Below the pieces are notes generated by a model that was given only the letters and a program-made list of their open reading frames with translations, ran no database searches and was not told the DNA's origin. Positions 15,666 through 24,734 of a stretch of 64,000 nt of DNA are shown in pieces. Made by a program: the position numbers and the translations under genes. Source of the stretch: G026625185 sp963727835 (GTDB lineage: Bacteria > Desulfobacterota > WTBG01 > JAGOGO01); the NCBI GenBank assembly GCA_963727835.1, contig CAVSIB010000030.1:1-64000 (forward strand). The letters run 5' to 3'. Positions within the stretch are counted from its first letter, which is position 1. Every line of letters begins with the position of its first letter.

Positions 15666-18443
15666 TTAGCCAGCCAAAACCTTTAAACAGCGTTCACAAA
15701 TCGTGGGGTGGTGAGGATTTTTCCCCACCGAATGATGATAATTCCAGCACCGTTCACATTTTTCACCATAGGCATTTCTTGCTTTTATTTCAAGCTCCTT
15801 ATCCTCCTGAACCACGTCCGTTTCTTCCAAGGTAACTTGAGAGACAATGAACAGGGTGGGAAGAAAAATTTCATAATCATGAAGAAGATCAAACTGCTTA
15901 CCCCGACCTGAAATAACAACTTCTGCTTCAAGCGAACTGCCGATCTCTCGTTTTCGCCGTGCGTCTTCTAAGATCTGGTTTACCTCTCCCCTAACAGTTA
16001 AAAGTTTTTCCCACCGGTCAGCCAATTCTACATCAATATACTTAGGGTTAACCGAAGGAAAGCGAGAAAGATGCACGCTCTGCTCGTTTCCCCCTTTTAT
16101 TGAGGGGAGGAAACCCCAAATCTCATCAGTGGTAAAAGGGAGCACCGGCGCAAAAAGCTTGGTAAGCGCAAGAAGGATTTCATACAAAACAGTTTGAGCT
16201 GAACGCCGCAACCGGGAGTCAGGTTTTTCACAGTAGAGACGATCCTTAAGCACATCTAAATAAAACGCGCTCAAATCTACGACACAAAAATTATGGATCG
16301 TGTAGTAGACCTTATGAAATTCAAATGACTCATAGGCATCAATAACTCTACTCAAGATGTGCTGTAATTTATGAAGCGCCCACCGGTCAATCTCCTCCAG
16401 TTCTTCATAGGCAACCCTGTCCCTATCCGGATTAAATCCATCCAGGTTTCCCAATAAGAATCTGCAGGTGTTTCGAAACCTCCGGTATGCTTCAGATAAG
16501 CGTTGAGTTATTTCGGGAGAGATTCGTATATCTTCGCGATAATCTTCCGCTGCTACCCAGAGGCGAAGAACTTCCGCTCCAAATTTATTAATCACATCAT
16601 TGGGGGGGATAACATTACCCAGGGTTTTGGACATCTTTTTCCCCGCTCCGTCAACCACAAATCCATGGGTAAGTACCGTCCTGTAAGGCGCCTTAGAGCG
16701 GGTCATTACTCCCGTTAAAAGCGCGCTCTGAAACCATCCACGATGCTGGTCGCTTCCTTCTAAGTAAAGGTCAACGGGGATCTCAATCCCCTCCCGTCCT
16801 TCCATAACCGCTGCCCAGCTAACCCCAGAATCAAACCATACATCCAAAATATCCATCTCTTTTTCAAAAACGCTGTGGCCACATTGTGGACAAGTTGTCC
16901 CCGAAGGCATCAATTCTTCAGCGCTCCGAGAAAACCATGCATCCGCTCCTTCTTGAGCAAAACGGTCTGCAACCTTATCAATAATATTTTTTTTAGCTAA
17001 AGGGTGGCGACAGGAGGTACAATAAAAAATAGCAATCGGGATTCCCCAATATCTTTGGCGGGAGATACACCAATCCGGACGATTCTCAACCATATTGTAA
17101 ATACGTTCCTCTCCCCAGTAGGGAATCCATGTTATTTTTTTTATCTCATCCAGCGCTCGATCGCGGAACCCGTTTTTATCCATGGAAACGAACCACTGTT
17201 CCGTGGCTCTAAAAATAATGGGTTCTTTACATCTCCAGCAATGAGGATAAGAATGAACAATTTCTTCTTCCTTAAGGAGCATACCGGTTTCCTTCAGTTT
17301 TTGAACCACGGCTTTATTAGCTCTAAAAACATTCTGACCGTTAAAAAACTCCACGTCCTCGGTAAACTTCCCTTCGTTATCAACCGGAGAGTAAATGTCT
17401 AAACCATACTTTAGGCCAACATCATAGTCTTCTTGTCCATGTCCTGGAGCAGTATGGACGCAGCCAGTGCCGGCATCCAAAGTAACGTGGTGACCCAAGA
17501 CCAAAACCGAATCCCGTTCAATAAAAGGATGGCGGCACCTCAGGTTTTCGAGCGTGGTTCCGGAAAAGGTAGTAAGGACCTCATAAGCGTTAACGCCTAA
17601 GGTTTCCATAGTGCGTTTCAATAACCCCTCCGCCATAATAAAAACCTCATCCTTTGTCTTCACTGCCACATAGGCAAGGTCAGGGTGTAAACAAATGGCT
17701 ATGTTTCCCGGTATGGTCCAAGGAGTCGTGGTCCAAATAATAACGGAAATATTTTTTTCTTTTTTTAATACGGGCAAAACTTCACTGATATCTGAACCCA
17801 GAGAAAACTTCACGTAAATAGCGGGGGACGTGTGGTCTTTATATTCGACCTCAGCTTCAGCAAGAGCAGTTTTACAGGTAACACACCATTGAATCGGCTT
17901 TTTCCGACGGTAGATGCTGTCCCTTTCAACAAATTTCCCAAACTCACGCACAATGGTTGCCTGGTAGTCAAAAGACATGGTTAAATAGGGATTTTCCCAA
18001 TCCCCAAAAACACCTAAACGTTTGAACTCCTCGCGCTGGATCTGAACAAATTTTTCCGCATATTCCCGGCAACGTTTGCGAATTTCTAAAGGAGAAAGCC
18101 CTTTCTTTTTCGCGCCCAGGGTTTTATCCACTTCATGTTCAATCGGTAATCCATGACAATCCCAACCCGGAATGTAATTAACCTGGTAACCAGCCATGAA
18201 TTTAGCTTTTATAATGATATCCTTTATAATTTTATTTAAGGCATGCCCCATATGGATATGGCCGTTCGCATAAGGTGGCCCATCATGGAGGATATATTTG
18301 CCCTGCTCACCTCGTGTTTGTTCAATAAGTTTATAAATACCCATCCTTTCCCATATTGCTAAAATTTCCGGCTCCTTTTGGGAAAGATTGGCTTTTTGGG
18401 GAAAGCCTGTTTTGGGAAGTTGGATAGTAGCCTTATAGTCCAT
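15666..18443 (-). CDS. ileS: isoleucyl-tRNA synthetase
   Basis: Class I synthetase charging tRNA-Ile in the cytoplasm. 925 residues. Landmarks in order: the HIGH-type motif HIHMGHAL (about residue 62), the editing (CP1) domain with TTTPWTIPGN and the HTAPGHGQEDY region, WCISRQRYWGIPI, the KMSKS-type GKKMSKTLGNV (about 604), and the C-terminal zinc finger CERCWNYH...CERC that bacterial-type IleS proteins use for catalysis. The start ATG at 18443 is followed by the usual leader DYKATIQLPKTGFP. First gene of the ileS-lspA-lgt-NYN operon; a probable promoter lies about 70-95 bases upstream. Confidence 0.97.
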   Translation of the reverse strand: MDYKATIQLPKTGFPQKANLSQKEPEILAIWERMGIYKLIEQTRGEQGKYILHDGPPYANGHIHMGHALNKIIKDIIIKAKFMAGYQVNYIPGWDCHGLPIEHEVDKTLGAKKKGLSPLEIRKRCREYAEKFVQIQREEFKRLGVFGDWENPYLTMSFDYQATIVREFGKFVERDSIYRRKKPIQWCVTCKTALAEAEVEYKDHTSPAIYVKFSLGSDISEVLPVLKKEKNISVIIWTTTPWTIPGNIAICLHPDLAYVAVKTKDEVFIMAEGLLKRTMETLGVNAYEVLTTFSGTTLENLRCRHPFIERDSVLVLGHHVTLDAGTGCVHTAPGHGQEDYDVGLKYGLDIYSPVDNEGKFTEDVEFFNGQNVFRANKAVVQKLKETGMLLKEEEIVHSYPHCWRCKEPIIFRATEQWFVSMDKNGFRDRALDEIKKITWIPYWGEERIYNMVENRPDWCISRQRYWGIPIAIFYCTSCRHPLAKKNIIDKVADRFAQEGADAWFSRSAEELMPSGTTCPQCGHSVFEKEMDILDVWFDSGVSWAAVMEGREGIEIPVDLYLEGSDQHRGWFQSALLTGVMTRSKAPYRTVLTHGFVVDGAGKKMSKTLGNVIPPNDVINKFGAEVLRLWVAAEDYREDIRISPEITQRLSEAYRRFRNTCRFLLGNLDGFNPDRDRVAYEELEEIDRWALHKLQHILSRVIDAYESFEFHKVYYTIHNFCVVDLSAFYLDVLKDRLYCEKPDSRLRRSAQTVLYEILLALTKLFAPVLPFTTDEIWGFLPSIKGGNEQSVHLSRFPSVNPKYIDVELADRWEKLLTVRGEVNQILEDARRKREIGSSLEAEVVISGRGKQFDLLHDYEIFLPTLFIVSQVTLEETDVVQEDKELEIKARNAYGEKCERCWNYHHSVGKNPHHPTICERCLKVLAG

Positions 18444-18510
18444 AAGCTTAAATATTAACTAATTAAGAACTCTTTTATTATTAAGATATTAAAAAAAATT
18501 TAGATTTAGA

Positions 18511-18538
18511 AGGTTAACACAGAAGGGCTTATTGTCAA
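18511..18538 (-). promoter_or_regulatory. predicted promoter for ileS operon
   Basis: On the minus strand TTGACA is followed after 16 bases by TAACCT, placed about 70-95 bases ahead of the ileS ATG. It is back-to-back with the hsp20 promoter. Confidence 0.45.
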
Positions 18539-18558
18539 GAAAAATTCCTTCGGCAGGC

Positions 18559-18586
18559 TTGACAAAAAAAAAATCGTTTTTATTTT
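18559..18586 (+). promoter_or_regulatory. predicted promoter for hsp20
   Basis: TTGACA, 16 bases of mostly A, then TATTTT, about 50 bases before the hsp20 ATG. No HrcA CIRCE palindrome was seen, so heat regulation, if any, is by another route. Confidence 0.45.
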
Positions 18587-18634
18587 TTTCAAAAGAAAAA
18601 TAAAAACCTTACACAAAAAAGGAGGTGAACAATT

Positions 18635-19102
18635 ATGGCACTGATTCCTTGGAGAAGTTTAAGAGAGTTGGATCCCCTTGAGGAGTGGGGTGGTGTTCAG
18701 GACCGACTTAACCGTCTCTTTGAGGAAACTTTCGGACGGTATCCCGTAGGGCAAAGAGAAACGTTAGAAAGGACCTGGGCTCCTGTCGTAGATATCTATG
18801 AAGAAAAAGATAGTATTATCGTGAAAGCGGAACTCCCGGGCATTAAAAAGGACGAGGTGTCCATTGAGATTAAAGATAATGTGCTGACACTCTCGGGAGA
18901 ACGAAAACACGAGCAGGAGACAAAAAAAGAAAATTATCATAGAATTGAGCGGTTCTATGGAAAATTCAGCCGTTCCTTTTCCTTACCAGAAACAGCTCAG
19001 GTTGAAAAAGTAAAAGCAAATTATAAAGACGGCGTCCTGGAAATCACCTTGCCCAAGGCTGAGGCAACAAAGCCCACAACAATTCCCATAAAAATTGAAT
19101 AA
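18635..19102 (+). CDS. small heat shock protein (Hsp20 / alpha-crystallin)
   Basis: ATP-independent holdase that keeps unfolding proteins soluble in the cytoplasm. 155 residues: a variable N-terminal arm, then the alpha-crystallin beta sandwich from about residue 48 (WAPVVDIYEEKDSIIVKAEL) to the signature GVLEITLPKAE near 135, and a C-terminal I-x-I tail (IPIKIE) used for oligomer docking. An excellent AAGGAGGTGA ribosome site precedes the ATG. Single-gene unit with its own promoter and a strong terminator. Confidence 0.95.
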   Translation: MALIPWRSLRELDPLEEWGGVQDRLNRLFEETFGRYPVGQRETLERTWAPVVDIYEEKDSIIVKAELPGIKKDEVSIEIKDNVLTLSGERKHEQETKKENYHRIERFYGKFSRSFSLPETAQVEKVKANYKDGVLEITLPKAEATKPTTIPIKIE

Positions 19103-19112
19103 CCTGTCAAAA

Positions 19113-19150
19113 CAAGGGGAGAGATCCGAGTCTCCCCTTGTTTTCTCTTT
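19113..19150 (+). terminator. strong rho-independent terminator after hsp20
   Basis: Perfect ten-base stem CAAGGGGAGA / TCTCCCCTTG with an eight-base loop, then TTTTCTCTTT. A run of A upstream would also let it act on the minus strand. Confidence 0.9.
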
Positions 19151-19187
19151 CAAAAAACAAAATAATCTTTTTCTTTTCTCATAAAAT

Positions 19188-19361
19188 TTAGCTTTTCACA
19201 ATCAACATCATTTCTCGTAAGAGCATCAGAGCACCCGGGATTTTAATTTTTTTCTCATCACAAAAAAGTCTTAGATATCCCTCCCCACTATCCGCGTCCC
19301 GACCAACTTTTTCCCGATTGATACCTTTGCCATTTTTTTCTCCACAACATCCTTGCTTCAT
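19188..19361 (-). CDS. possible small ORF, hypothetical
   Basis: A 57-codon minus-strand frame (begins MKQGCCGEKN, ends LREMMLIVKS) fills an otherwise empty 300-base gap between the hsp20 terminator and manC. Composition is protein-like (basic, one amphipathic end) but there is no ribosome site in front of the ATG and no family I recognise. It could equally be the end of a lost gene or chance. The rest of 19151-19461 holds nothing else visible. Confidence 0.25.
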   Translation of the reverse strand: MKQGCCGEKNGKGINREKVGRDADSGEGYLRLFCDEKKIKIPGALMLLREMMLIVKS

Positions 19362-19461
19362 CTCTGGTCGAGAAACGCATTCAGCAGGGATTTATTGGAC
19401 AGCGAGGATGGTTATGTGGTATCAAGTAAATCAAATTGAACATAAAAAAATCGAGGATACC

Positions 19462-20547
19462 ATGGAAGTATATCCGGTAATAATGGCAGGAGGGTCAGGA
19501 ACCAGGTTTTGGCCGGCAAGCCGGGCTCATTACCCGAAGCAGTTTCTGAGAATCATCGGTTCCAACACCATGGTGGAAGAAACCCTCAAAAGGGTAAAAC
19601 CGCTCGCAGCAGAAGAGCATACAATTATTGTCAGCAATAAAGAACACCACCAACTCCTGCATACCCTTCTGGGAGAAAATCGCTACGTCATCCTGGAAGA
19701 GCCACTTGGCCGGAGCACTGCTCCCTGCATCGGGCTTGCGGCGCTTTATTTAAAAAAACAAGGCATCCTTGACAAACCGATGGCAGTCCTGCCCGCAGAT
19801 CACTTTATTGCTGAAGAAGAAACCTTCCGAAAAATTCTATCGATTGGCTGTAAGTTAGCCCGGAAGGGTGACATTATTACTCTTGGTATCGTACCAACTC
19901 GGCCTGAGACTGGCTATGGGTATCTGGAGCGCGGTGAAGTAAAAAAGGAAATAGAAGGAGTTACTGTCTATGCCGTCAAGCGGTTTGTCGAGAAGCCTGA
20001 TCAAAAAACCGCTTTAGAATATTTGAATTCCGGGGGATATTTTTGGAACGGCGGAATCTTTATTTTTACACCGAAAACAATTCTCGAAGAAATAAAACAG
20101 CATCTTCCTTCTGTATATGCAGGACTGCAAAAAATTGAGGGAGCAATGGGCACAAGGAGGTATCACGAAGTTTTATTTTCGGTTTATCAAAACCTGCCTT
20201 CGCTTTCCATTGATTACGGCGTGATGGAAAAAACGAAACGCCCCGTGCTCACCCTCCCGGGAGATTTTGGATGGAGCGACGTGGGAAGTTGGGAATCGGT
20301 TTATGATTTAAGAAAAGAGGAAAGAGATAAAGAGAAAAATTTAACCCAAGGGGATGTCATCCTTATCAATACCCAATCCTCCTTTGTATTCAGCCAATCA
20401 AACAAGATGGTTGTGGGATTAGGTATAAAAGATTTACTGATCGTTGCTACACAGGATGTTGTTTTAGTCGGGGACTTAAAAACATCTCAGGACATAAAAA
20501 AAATCATCGAAGAGCTGAAGGAACGAGGGTTACATCACATCCTCTAA
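19462..20547 (+). CDS. manC: mannose-1-phosphate guanylyltransferase
   Basis: Makes GDP-mannose from mannose-1-phosphate and GTP. 361 residues with the nucleotidyltransferase loop AGGSGTRFWPASR at residue 9 and the PKQFL signature right after. VLPADHFI (metal-binding Asp), FVEKPD, GYFWNGGIFIF and DFGWSDVGSWES follow in the canonical order. The single-domain length lacks the C-terminal isomerase cupin. I choose the ATG 19462 (GAGG five bases upstream); an earlier in-frame ATG would add 48 residues without family resemblance. Only 18 bases before the phosphomutase gene, so an operon; it feeds gmd and fcl at 10-12.7 kb. Confidence 0.92.
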   Translation: MEVYPVIMAGGSGTRFWPASRAHYPKQFLRIIGSNTMVEETLKRVKPLAAEEHTIIVSNKEHHQLLHTLLGENRYVILEEPLGRSTAPCIGLAALYLKKQGILDKPMAVLPADHFIAEEETFRKILSIGCKLARKGDIITLGIVPTRPETGYGYLERGEVKKEIEGVTVYAVKRFVEKPDQKTALEYLNSGGYFWNGGIFIFTPKTILEEIKQHLPSVYAGLQKIEGAMGTRRYHEVLFSVYQNLPSLSIDYGVMEKTKRPVLTLPGDFGWSDVGSWESVYDLRKEERDKEKNLTQGDVILINTQSSFVFSQSNKMVVGLGIKDLLIVATQDVVLVGDLKTSQDIKKIIEELKERGLHHIL

Positions 20548-20565
20548 AACACTGAGGGAAAGTTT

Positions 20566-21936
20566 ATGGTCAATCCGTATATTTTTCGAGAATATGATAT
20601 TCGTGGGGTGGCTGAACAAGATTTTCCTGATGAAATCACTTACACCCTCGGCAAAACGTTTGGAACCAATTTTCGTAGAAACAATATACAAAGAGTAGTC
20701 GTCGGGAGAGACTGCCGACTGAGTTCTCCCCGGCTGCACCAAGCGCTTTCAGAAGGCCTTCTTGACACCGGTTGTCATGTGCTTGACCTCAGAATTATCC
20801 CCACCCCGTTTCTCTATTTTGCTCTTTTTAATTTAGAGGTTGGCGGAGGAGTTATGATCACCGGAAGCCATAACCCTCCTGATAATAATGGGTTCAAAGT
20901 TTGTGTAGGTAAAGGCACTATTTTTGGAGAAGAAATTCAGAACTTACGAAAGCTGTTTGAAAAGGGCGATTTTGAATCCGGAAAAGGAACATTAGAATCA
21001 CAGGACATCCGTGCACGGTATTTAAAAACAGTGAGTGCTTTTCTTGAAATGGGAAAACAAAAACGGAAGGTGATAATTGATTCCGGGAACGGAACTGCCG
21101 GGATAGCAGCCGGACCGCTTTACCGGAGCTTAGGAGTCGAGGTAAGTGAACTCTTTAGCGAGATGGATGGAACTTTTCCTAACCACCACCCGGACCCCAC
21201 TATTCCGGCAAATCTAACGTCTTTAATTGCTAACGTAAAAGAGCAGAAAGCAGATCTGGGGATCAGTTTTGATGGAGATGCTGATCGCATCGGAGTGATT
21301 GACGAACAAGGCAAAATCATCTGGGGTGACCAATTAATGATCCTTTTTTCCCGCGCAATCCTCGCTGAACTTCCGGGAGCAACTTTCGTTGCTGAGGTAA
21401 AATGCTCTCAGACTTTGTTTGATGATATCAAGAAACATGGGGGGAAGGCCATCATGTGGAAAGCAGGTCATTCGCTTATGAAAGCAAAACTTAAAGAAGA
21501 AAAAGCCCAACTGGCAGGAGAAATGAGCGGCCATATCTTTTTTGCGCATCGGTATTACGGATATGATGATGCTCTTTACGCGGGAGCGCGGCTTTTAGAA
21601 ATCCTTTCGAAAACGGAAAAAAAATTATCCGAGCTTCTCGCGGATGTCCCCATGACAATCGTCACCCCAGAGATCCGGACTGAATGCAGTGATGAGATAA
21701 AGTTTTTGGTGATACAAAAATTAGTAGAAAAATTTAAAAGAGACTATCCCGTCATTGATATCGATGGGGCGAGAATTCTATTTGACTCTGGATGGGGCTT
21801 AGTGAGAGCATCCAATACCCAACCAGTGCTTGTGCTTCGGTTTGAAGCTACGGATGAAAGGAATTTGGAGAAGATTAAAACGATCGTTGAAAAAAGGGTG
21901 GCTGAGAGTATAAAGGAAGTAAAAGAAAAAGGATAA
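20566..21936 (+). CDS. manB: phosphomannomutase / phosphoglucomutase
   Basis: Interconverts hexose-6- and hexose-1-phosphates, giving the mannose-1-phosphate used by the upstream manC. 456 residues. Seen: IFREYDIRG at residue 5, the active-site phosphoserine loop ITGSHNPPDNNGFK near 102, the magnesium loop FDGDADRIGV near 236, the sugar-specificity loop GEMSGHIFF near 318, and the phosphate-binding RASNTQPVLVLRFEA near the end. All four domains are intact. The bifunctional AlgC-type enzymes act on both mannose and glucose phosphates; specificity is not decided here. Confidence 0.92.
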   Translation: MVNPYIFREYDIRGVAEQDFPDEITYTLGKTFGTNFRRNNIQRVVVGRDCRLSSPRLHQALSEGLLDTGCHVLDLRIIPTPFLYFALFNLEVGGGVMITGSHNPPDNNGFKVCVGKGTIFGEEIQNLRKLFEKGDFESGKGTLESQDIRARYLKTVSAFLEMGKQKRKVIIDSGNGTAGIAAGPLYRSLGVEVSELFSEMDGTFPNHHPDPTIPANLTSLIANVKEQKADLGISFDGDADRIGVIDEQGKIIWGDQLMILFSRAILAELPGATFVAEVKCSQTLFDDIKKHGGKAIMWKAGHSLMKAKLKEEKAQLAGEMSGHIFFAHRYYGYDDALYAGARLLEILSKTEKKLSELLADVPMTIVTPEIRTECSDEIKFLVIQKLVEKFKRDYPVIDIDGARILFDSGWGLVRASNTQPVLVLRFEATDERNLEKIKTIVEKRVAESIKEVKEKG

Positions 21937-22010
21937 CGGACTAATAACGAAACTAAAACGTAATACCTTAGCACACTGATGCCTTCAATTCTTCAAAAGG
22001 AGGTTTTCTC

Positions 22011-22740
22011 ATGAGCGGCCAAAAAATTAATAAAGGGGTAGCCATAACGTTTCTTGGCCATGCCTGCTTTAAACTGATATCACCTCAGGGAACCACTATC
22101 CTGATAGATCCTTGGATAAAAGACAATCCACAGGCTCCCAAGGGAGCAGAGAATGTAGGCAAACTACATTACATTCTGGTTTCGCATGGACACTGATGAT
22201 CATCTTGGGGATACGATCGAATTAGCCAAAAAAACTGGCGCTCCTGTTATCGCCATGCCTGAAATTGCTCACTATCTCATTCAGAAAGGTTTGAATCCTG
22301 AAAAAGTCGTGGGGATGAATAAAGGGGGATCATTGACCGCTGCGGATATCCGCATCACCATGGTGCACGCTCTCCACAGCTCTTCCATGGTTGAAGGAAA
22401 CCACATTATTTATGGAGGAGAAGCAGCGGGTTTTATCATTCGGTTTGATAATGGTTTTACAGTTTATTTTGCGGGTGACACGGGGGTTTTTGGGGACATG
22501 CAAATTATACGTGAGCTTTATAAGCCTGAACTCGCCTTGCTCCCTATTGGGAGTCATTATGTGATGGGACCAGAAGAGGCGGTTTACGCTTGTGGGCTTT
22601 TAAAACCTCAGTATGTGATCCCCATGCACTATGGAACCTTTCCGGTTCTTTCAGGAACTCCGGAAAATTTTTTAGAATTGATGAAAAAATTTCCCGAGGT
22701 AAAGGTTCTGGTTATGACTCCTGGCGAGACCATTGATTAA
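22011..22740 (+). pseudogene. UPF0173-type metal-dependent hydrolase with one frameshift
   Basis: Metallo-beta-lactamase-fold hydrolase. The first part reads ITFLGHACFKLISPQGTTIL and IDPWIKDNP, then VSHGH hits a TGA. One extra T near 22191-22195 separates it from DDHLGDTIELAKK, which completes the metal-binding HGHDDHLGD motif, and the rest (FAGDTGVFGDM, IGSHYVMGPEEA, IPMHYGTFP) is intact to 22740. The corrected length of about 242 residues is near the family's 230. The ribosome site AAAGGAGG is good. Either a fresh pseudogene or an indel error. Physiological substrate unknown for the family. Confidence 0.85.
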
Positions 22741-23205
22741 AGATGCGACATTTAGCCCTTTATTACGCGCTCAATCTTTTTTTGTCTTCAGGAGAAAGGT
22801 TTAAGAACTTGACTCCCATGCCAGAAGGAAATTTCCCCGATGGGGTGCTAATTTCTTTCTTGCGAATCCAAACAACCTCACAATTAAGTTCCAGATCTTT
22901 TTCTCCGTTTGTAAGGTTAATTTTTACATACAACCGGGCCCCCAAATCCATGGGGTGATCAGTGGAATAAACACTCCATCCACACCGATATTACCAAGGT
23001 AGCTGTGAATCAAGGTATTACCCGAATTATATACAATCTTAAACTTTTTTGGGATTCGATCGACTCCTCGTCGGTCTTCGTCTGAATCAAAGAGCGCTTG
23101 GTTAACAACTGACCTTAAAATTCTAATCGTCTGGGAACAAAATTTGTTCCACAATAGGGGCATTGCCCTGCATCATGAGGTATTAATTTGGTGCAATAGG
23201 GACAT

Positions 23206-24288
23206 CTAGTGTAGTGAGTCTAACACTTCTTTACATTTGGCATATTTTTCCAAAATCCGTTCGACCGGTGCGCTCCATACAAAAACTCGTGGGTTTTGAT
23301 TGTGATTGTCCAGATAATCTTTGCTAGCAGCAATCAATGCCGGCACGTTCTGGAAGGTCCCGCGCCGGATACCTTTGTCGGTAATCTCTCGAAACCATCG
23401 TTCGACCATATTCAACCACGAGCTTGAAGTCGGAATAAAATGCACATGAAAACGAGGATGCCTTTGAAGCCAGAATTTTACCCGGGGATGTTTGTGGGTG
23501 CCATAATTGTCCACGATCAGATGCAGATCCAAACCGGCAGGAGATTCCCCATCTATTTTTTTGAGAAAACGGATAAATTCTTGATGTCGATGACGCGGCA
23601 TGCAGTCCCCAATCACTGTGCCGTCGAGCATACTGAGAGCTGCAAACAAGGTGGTCGTCCCATTGCGCTTGTAGTCGTGTGTCATGGTTCCACAGCGGCC
23701 TTTTTTTATCGGAAGTCCCGGTTGGGTGCGGTCGAGAGCTTGGATTTGGCTCTTTTCATCCACACACAAAACCAAAGCTTTATCTGGAGGGTTCAGATAA
23801 AGACCCACGACGTCCTGCAGCTTTTCAACAAAATGCTTGTCACGGCTAATTTTGAAGGTCTTGACCAGATGGGGTTTGAGGTTATGGTCTTGCCAGATAC
23901 GATAAACCATGGTTTGGCTGAGACCGTGGGCTTTCGCCATGCTTCGTGTGCTCCAATGTGTCGCGTTAGGAGCCGGACTGTGCAAGGTGTCCTCCACTAC
24001 CGCCCGGATTTTTCTCGCCGACACTTTCGGCTTACGGCCCGGACGAGGAGCGTCCTTTTCCAGCCCTCTAAGACGCAGCGCCAAAAAACGCTCTCGCCAA
24101 AGCTGAACCGTCGGCCTCGATACACTCAAGGCATTAGCGATATCTTGATTCAAAACCCCATCGGCTGCCATGGCGATAATCCTGGCCCGAATCACTTTTC
24201 GATACGGAAGATTTCGACCACGCCCCCATGCATCCAGCGTGGCTCGTTCCTCTGGAACCAATACAATGGGAGTTGTTGTTCTGCTCAT
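23206..24288 (-). CDS. IS630-family DDE transposase
   Basis: 360-residue transposase. N-terminal helix-turn-helix: NQDIANALSVSRPTVQLWRE near residue 45, then a second winged-helix region (HGLSQTMVYRIWQDHNL). The RNase H-like core shows the first Asp in VLCVDEKSQIQALDR, the second in LIVDNYGTHKHP, and the Glu in SWLNMVERWFREI. I start at the ATG 24288 (MSRTTTPIVLVP); an upstream in-frame start would lie close to the inverted repeat. Its TAG stop is made of the TA target copy plus one flanking host base, so the end of the protein depends on the insertion site. It appears intact. Confidence 0.92.
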   Translation of the reverse strand: MSRTTTPIVLVPEERATLDAWGRGRNLPYRKVIRARIIAMAADGVLNQDIANALSVSRPTVQLWRERFLALRLRGLEKDAPRPGRKPKVSARKIRAVVEDTLHSPAPNATHWSTRSMAKAHGLSQTMVYRIWQDHNLKPHLVKTFKISRDKHFVEKLQDVVGLYLNPPDKALVLCVDEKSQIQALDRTQPGLPIKKGRCGTMTHDYKRNGTTTLFAALSMLDGTVIGDCMPRHRHQEFIRFLKKIDGESPAGLDLHLIVDNYGTHKHPRVKFWLQRHPRFHVHFIPTSSSWLNMVERWFREITDKGIRRGTFQNVPALIAASKDYLDNHNQNPRVFVWSAPVERILEKYAKCKEVLDSLH

Positions 24289-24347
24289 GCTTAATATTTT
24301 ATGAAGAATCACTGTATTTGTCAAGCTATTTTTAAATCACTACACTA
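23207..24347 (-). mobile_element. IS630-family insertion sequence
   Basis: Bounded by 11-base perfect inverted repeats TAGTGTAGTGA / TCACTACACTA at 23207-23217 and 24337-24347, whose outer TA is the duplicated target (the element proper is 23209-24345, about 1.14 kb). One transposase gene fills it. The TA target duplication, size and DDE transposase are those of IS630/Tc1-mariner. Removal with one TA rebuilds the disrupted PilZ gene exactly. Confidence 0.9.
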
Positions 24348-24382
24348 GCAACTGGTTTGCTGTTTTTTTCTTTATCTCCCAT

Positions 24383-24734
24383 TTTTATTTATCCTCTTTC
24401 TTTGTTTCCCCTAATTATATAATTATTTAAATTAGTTTAATCAAAAATAATTTTACACTTTTTCTAACCTCATTCAAGCATGAACTTTATCGGGGTTTCT
24501 CCTGAGTTTTATTGGAAATCTTTACAACATGTTAAAACTAATCAGTCTTTTTGGGCAGGGATCATCCTTCGCCCCAATCCTGCATTCGGAGTAAGCTTTC
24601 TCTACAGCAAGTACCTCCTAGACTATAAAAGTAAGGGGAATTTGTTATTAAAATACGGGGAATTTCTTATTGCTTTATTCTACCGGATTGAGTATAATGA
24701 AGGCAACAATGACCTTATTGTGAAGGAGAATTTA
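24383..24734. other. intergenic, divergent promoter region
   Basis: An open frame runs through from 24480, but its first 85 codons show no family resemblance and the strong ribosome site is at 24723. I therefore read this as the non-coding space between the leftward PilZ gene and the rightward radical SAM gene. Confidence 0.45.

Larger units (their letters stand above)
22763..24382 (-). pseudogene. zinc-ribbon + PilZ domain gene, interrupted by an IS element
   Basis: Removing the IS and one TA copy restores an open start: ATG at 24382 reads MGDKEKNSKPVAR and runs straight across the junction into CPYCTKLIPHDAGQCPYCG, a two-CxxC zinc ribbon. The PilZ part follows (DRRGVDRIPKKFKIVY, the RxxxR region that binds cyclic di-GMP, then GNIGVDGVFI) and ends with GMGVKFLNLSPEDKKRL. 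Two further one-base losses, near 23120 and near 22958, break the frame. The gene is therefore dead three times over. PilZ proteins sense cyclic di-GMP, so this was probably a motility or adhesion effector. Confidence 0.8.

Noticed and set aside
19318..19461. N-terminal extension of manC
   Set aside because: No homology to the nucleotidyltransferase start; the ATG at 19462 has a better ribosome site and begins directly before the GGSGTR loop.
23440..24294. Rightward 284-residue ORF inside the IS element
   Set aside because: Antisense of the transposase; no family pattern.
24480..24734. 85-residue N-terminal extension of the B12 radical SAM protein
   Set aside because: No resemblance to the family; the strong ribosome site and the natural domain start are at the GTG 24735.
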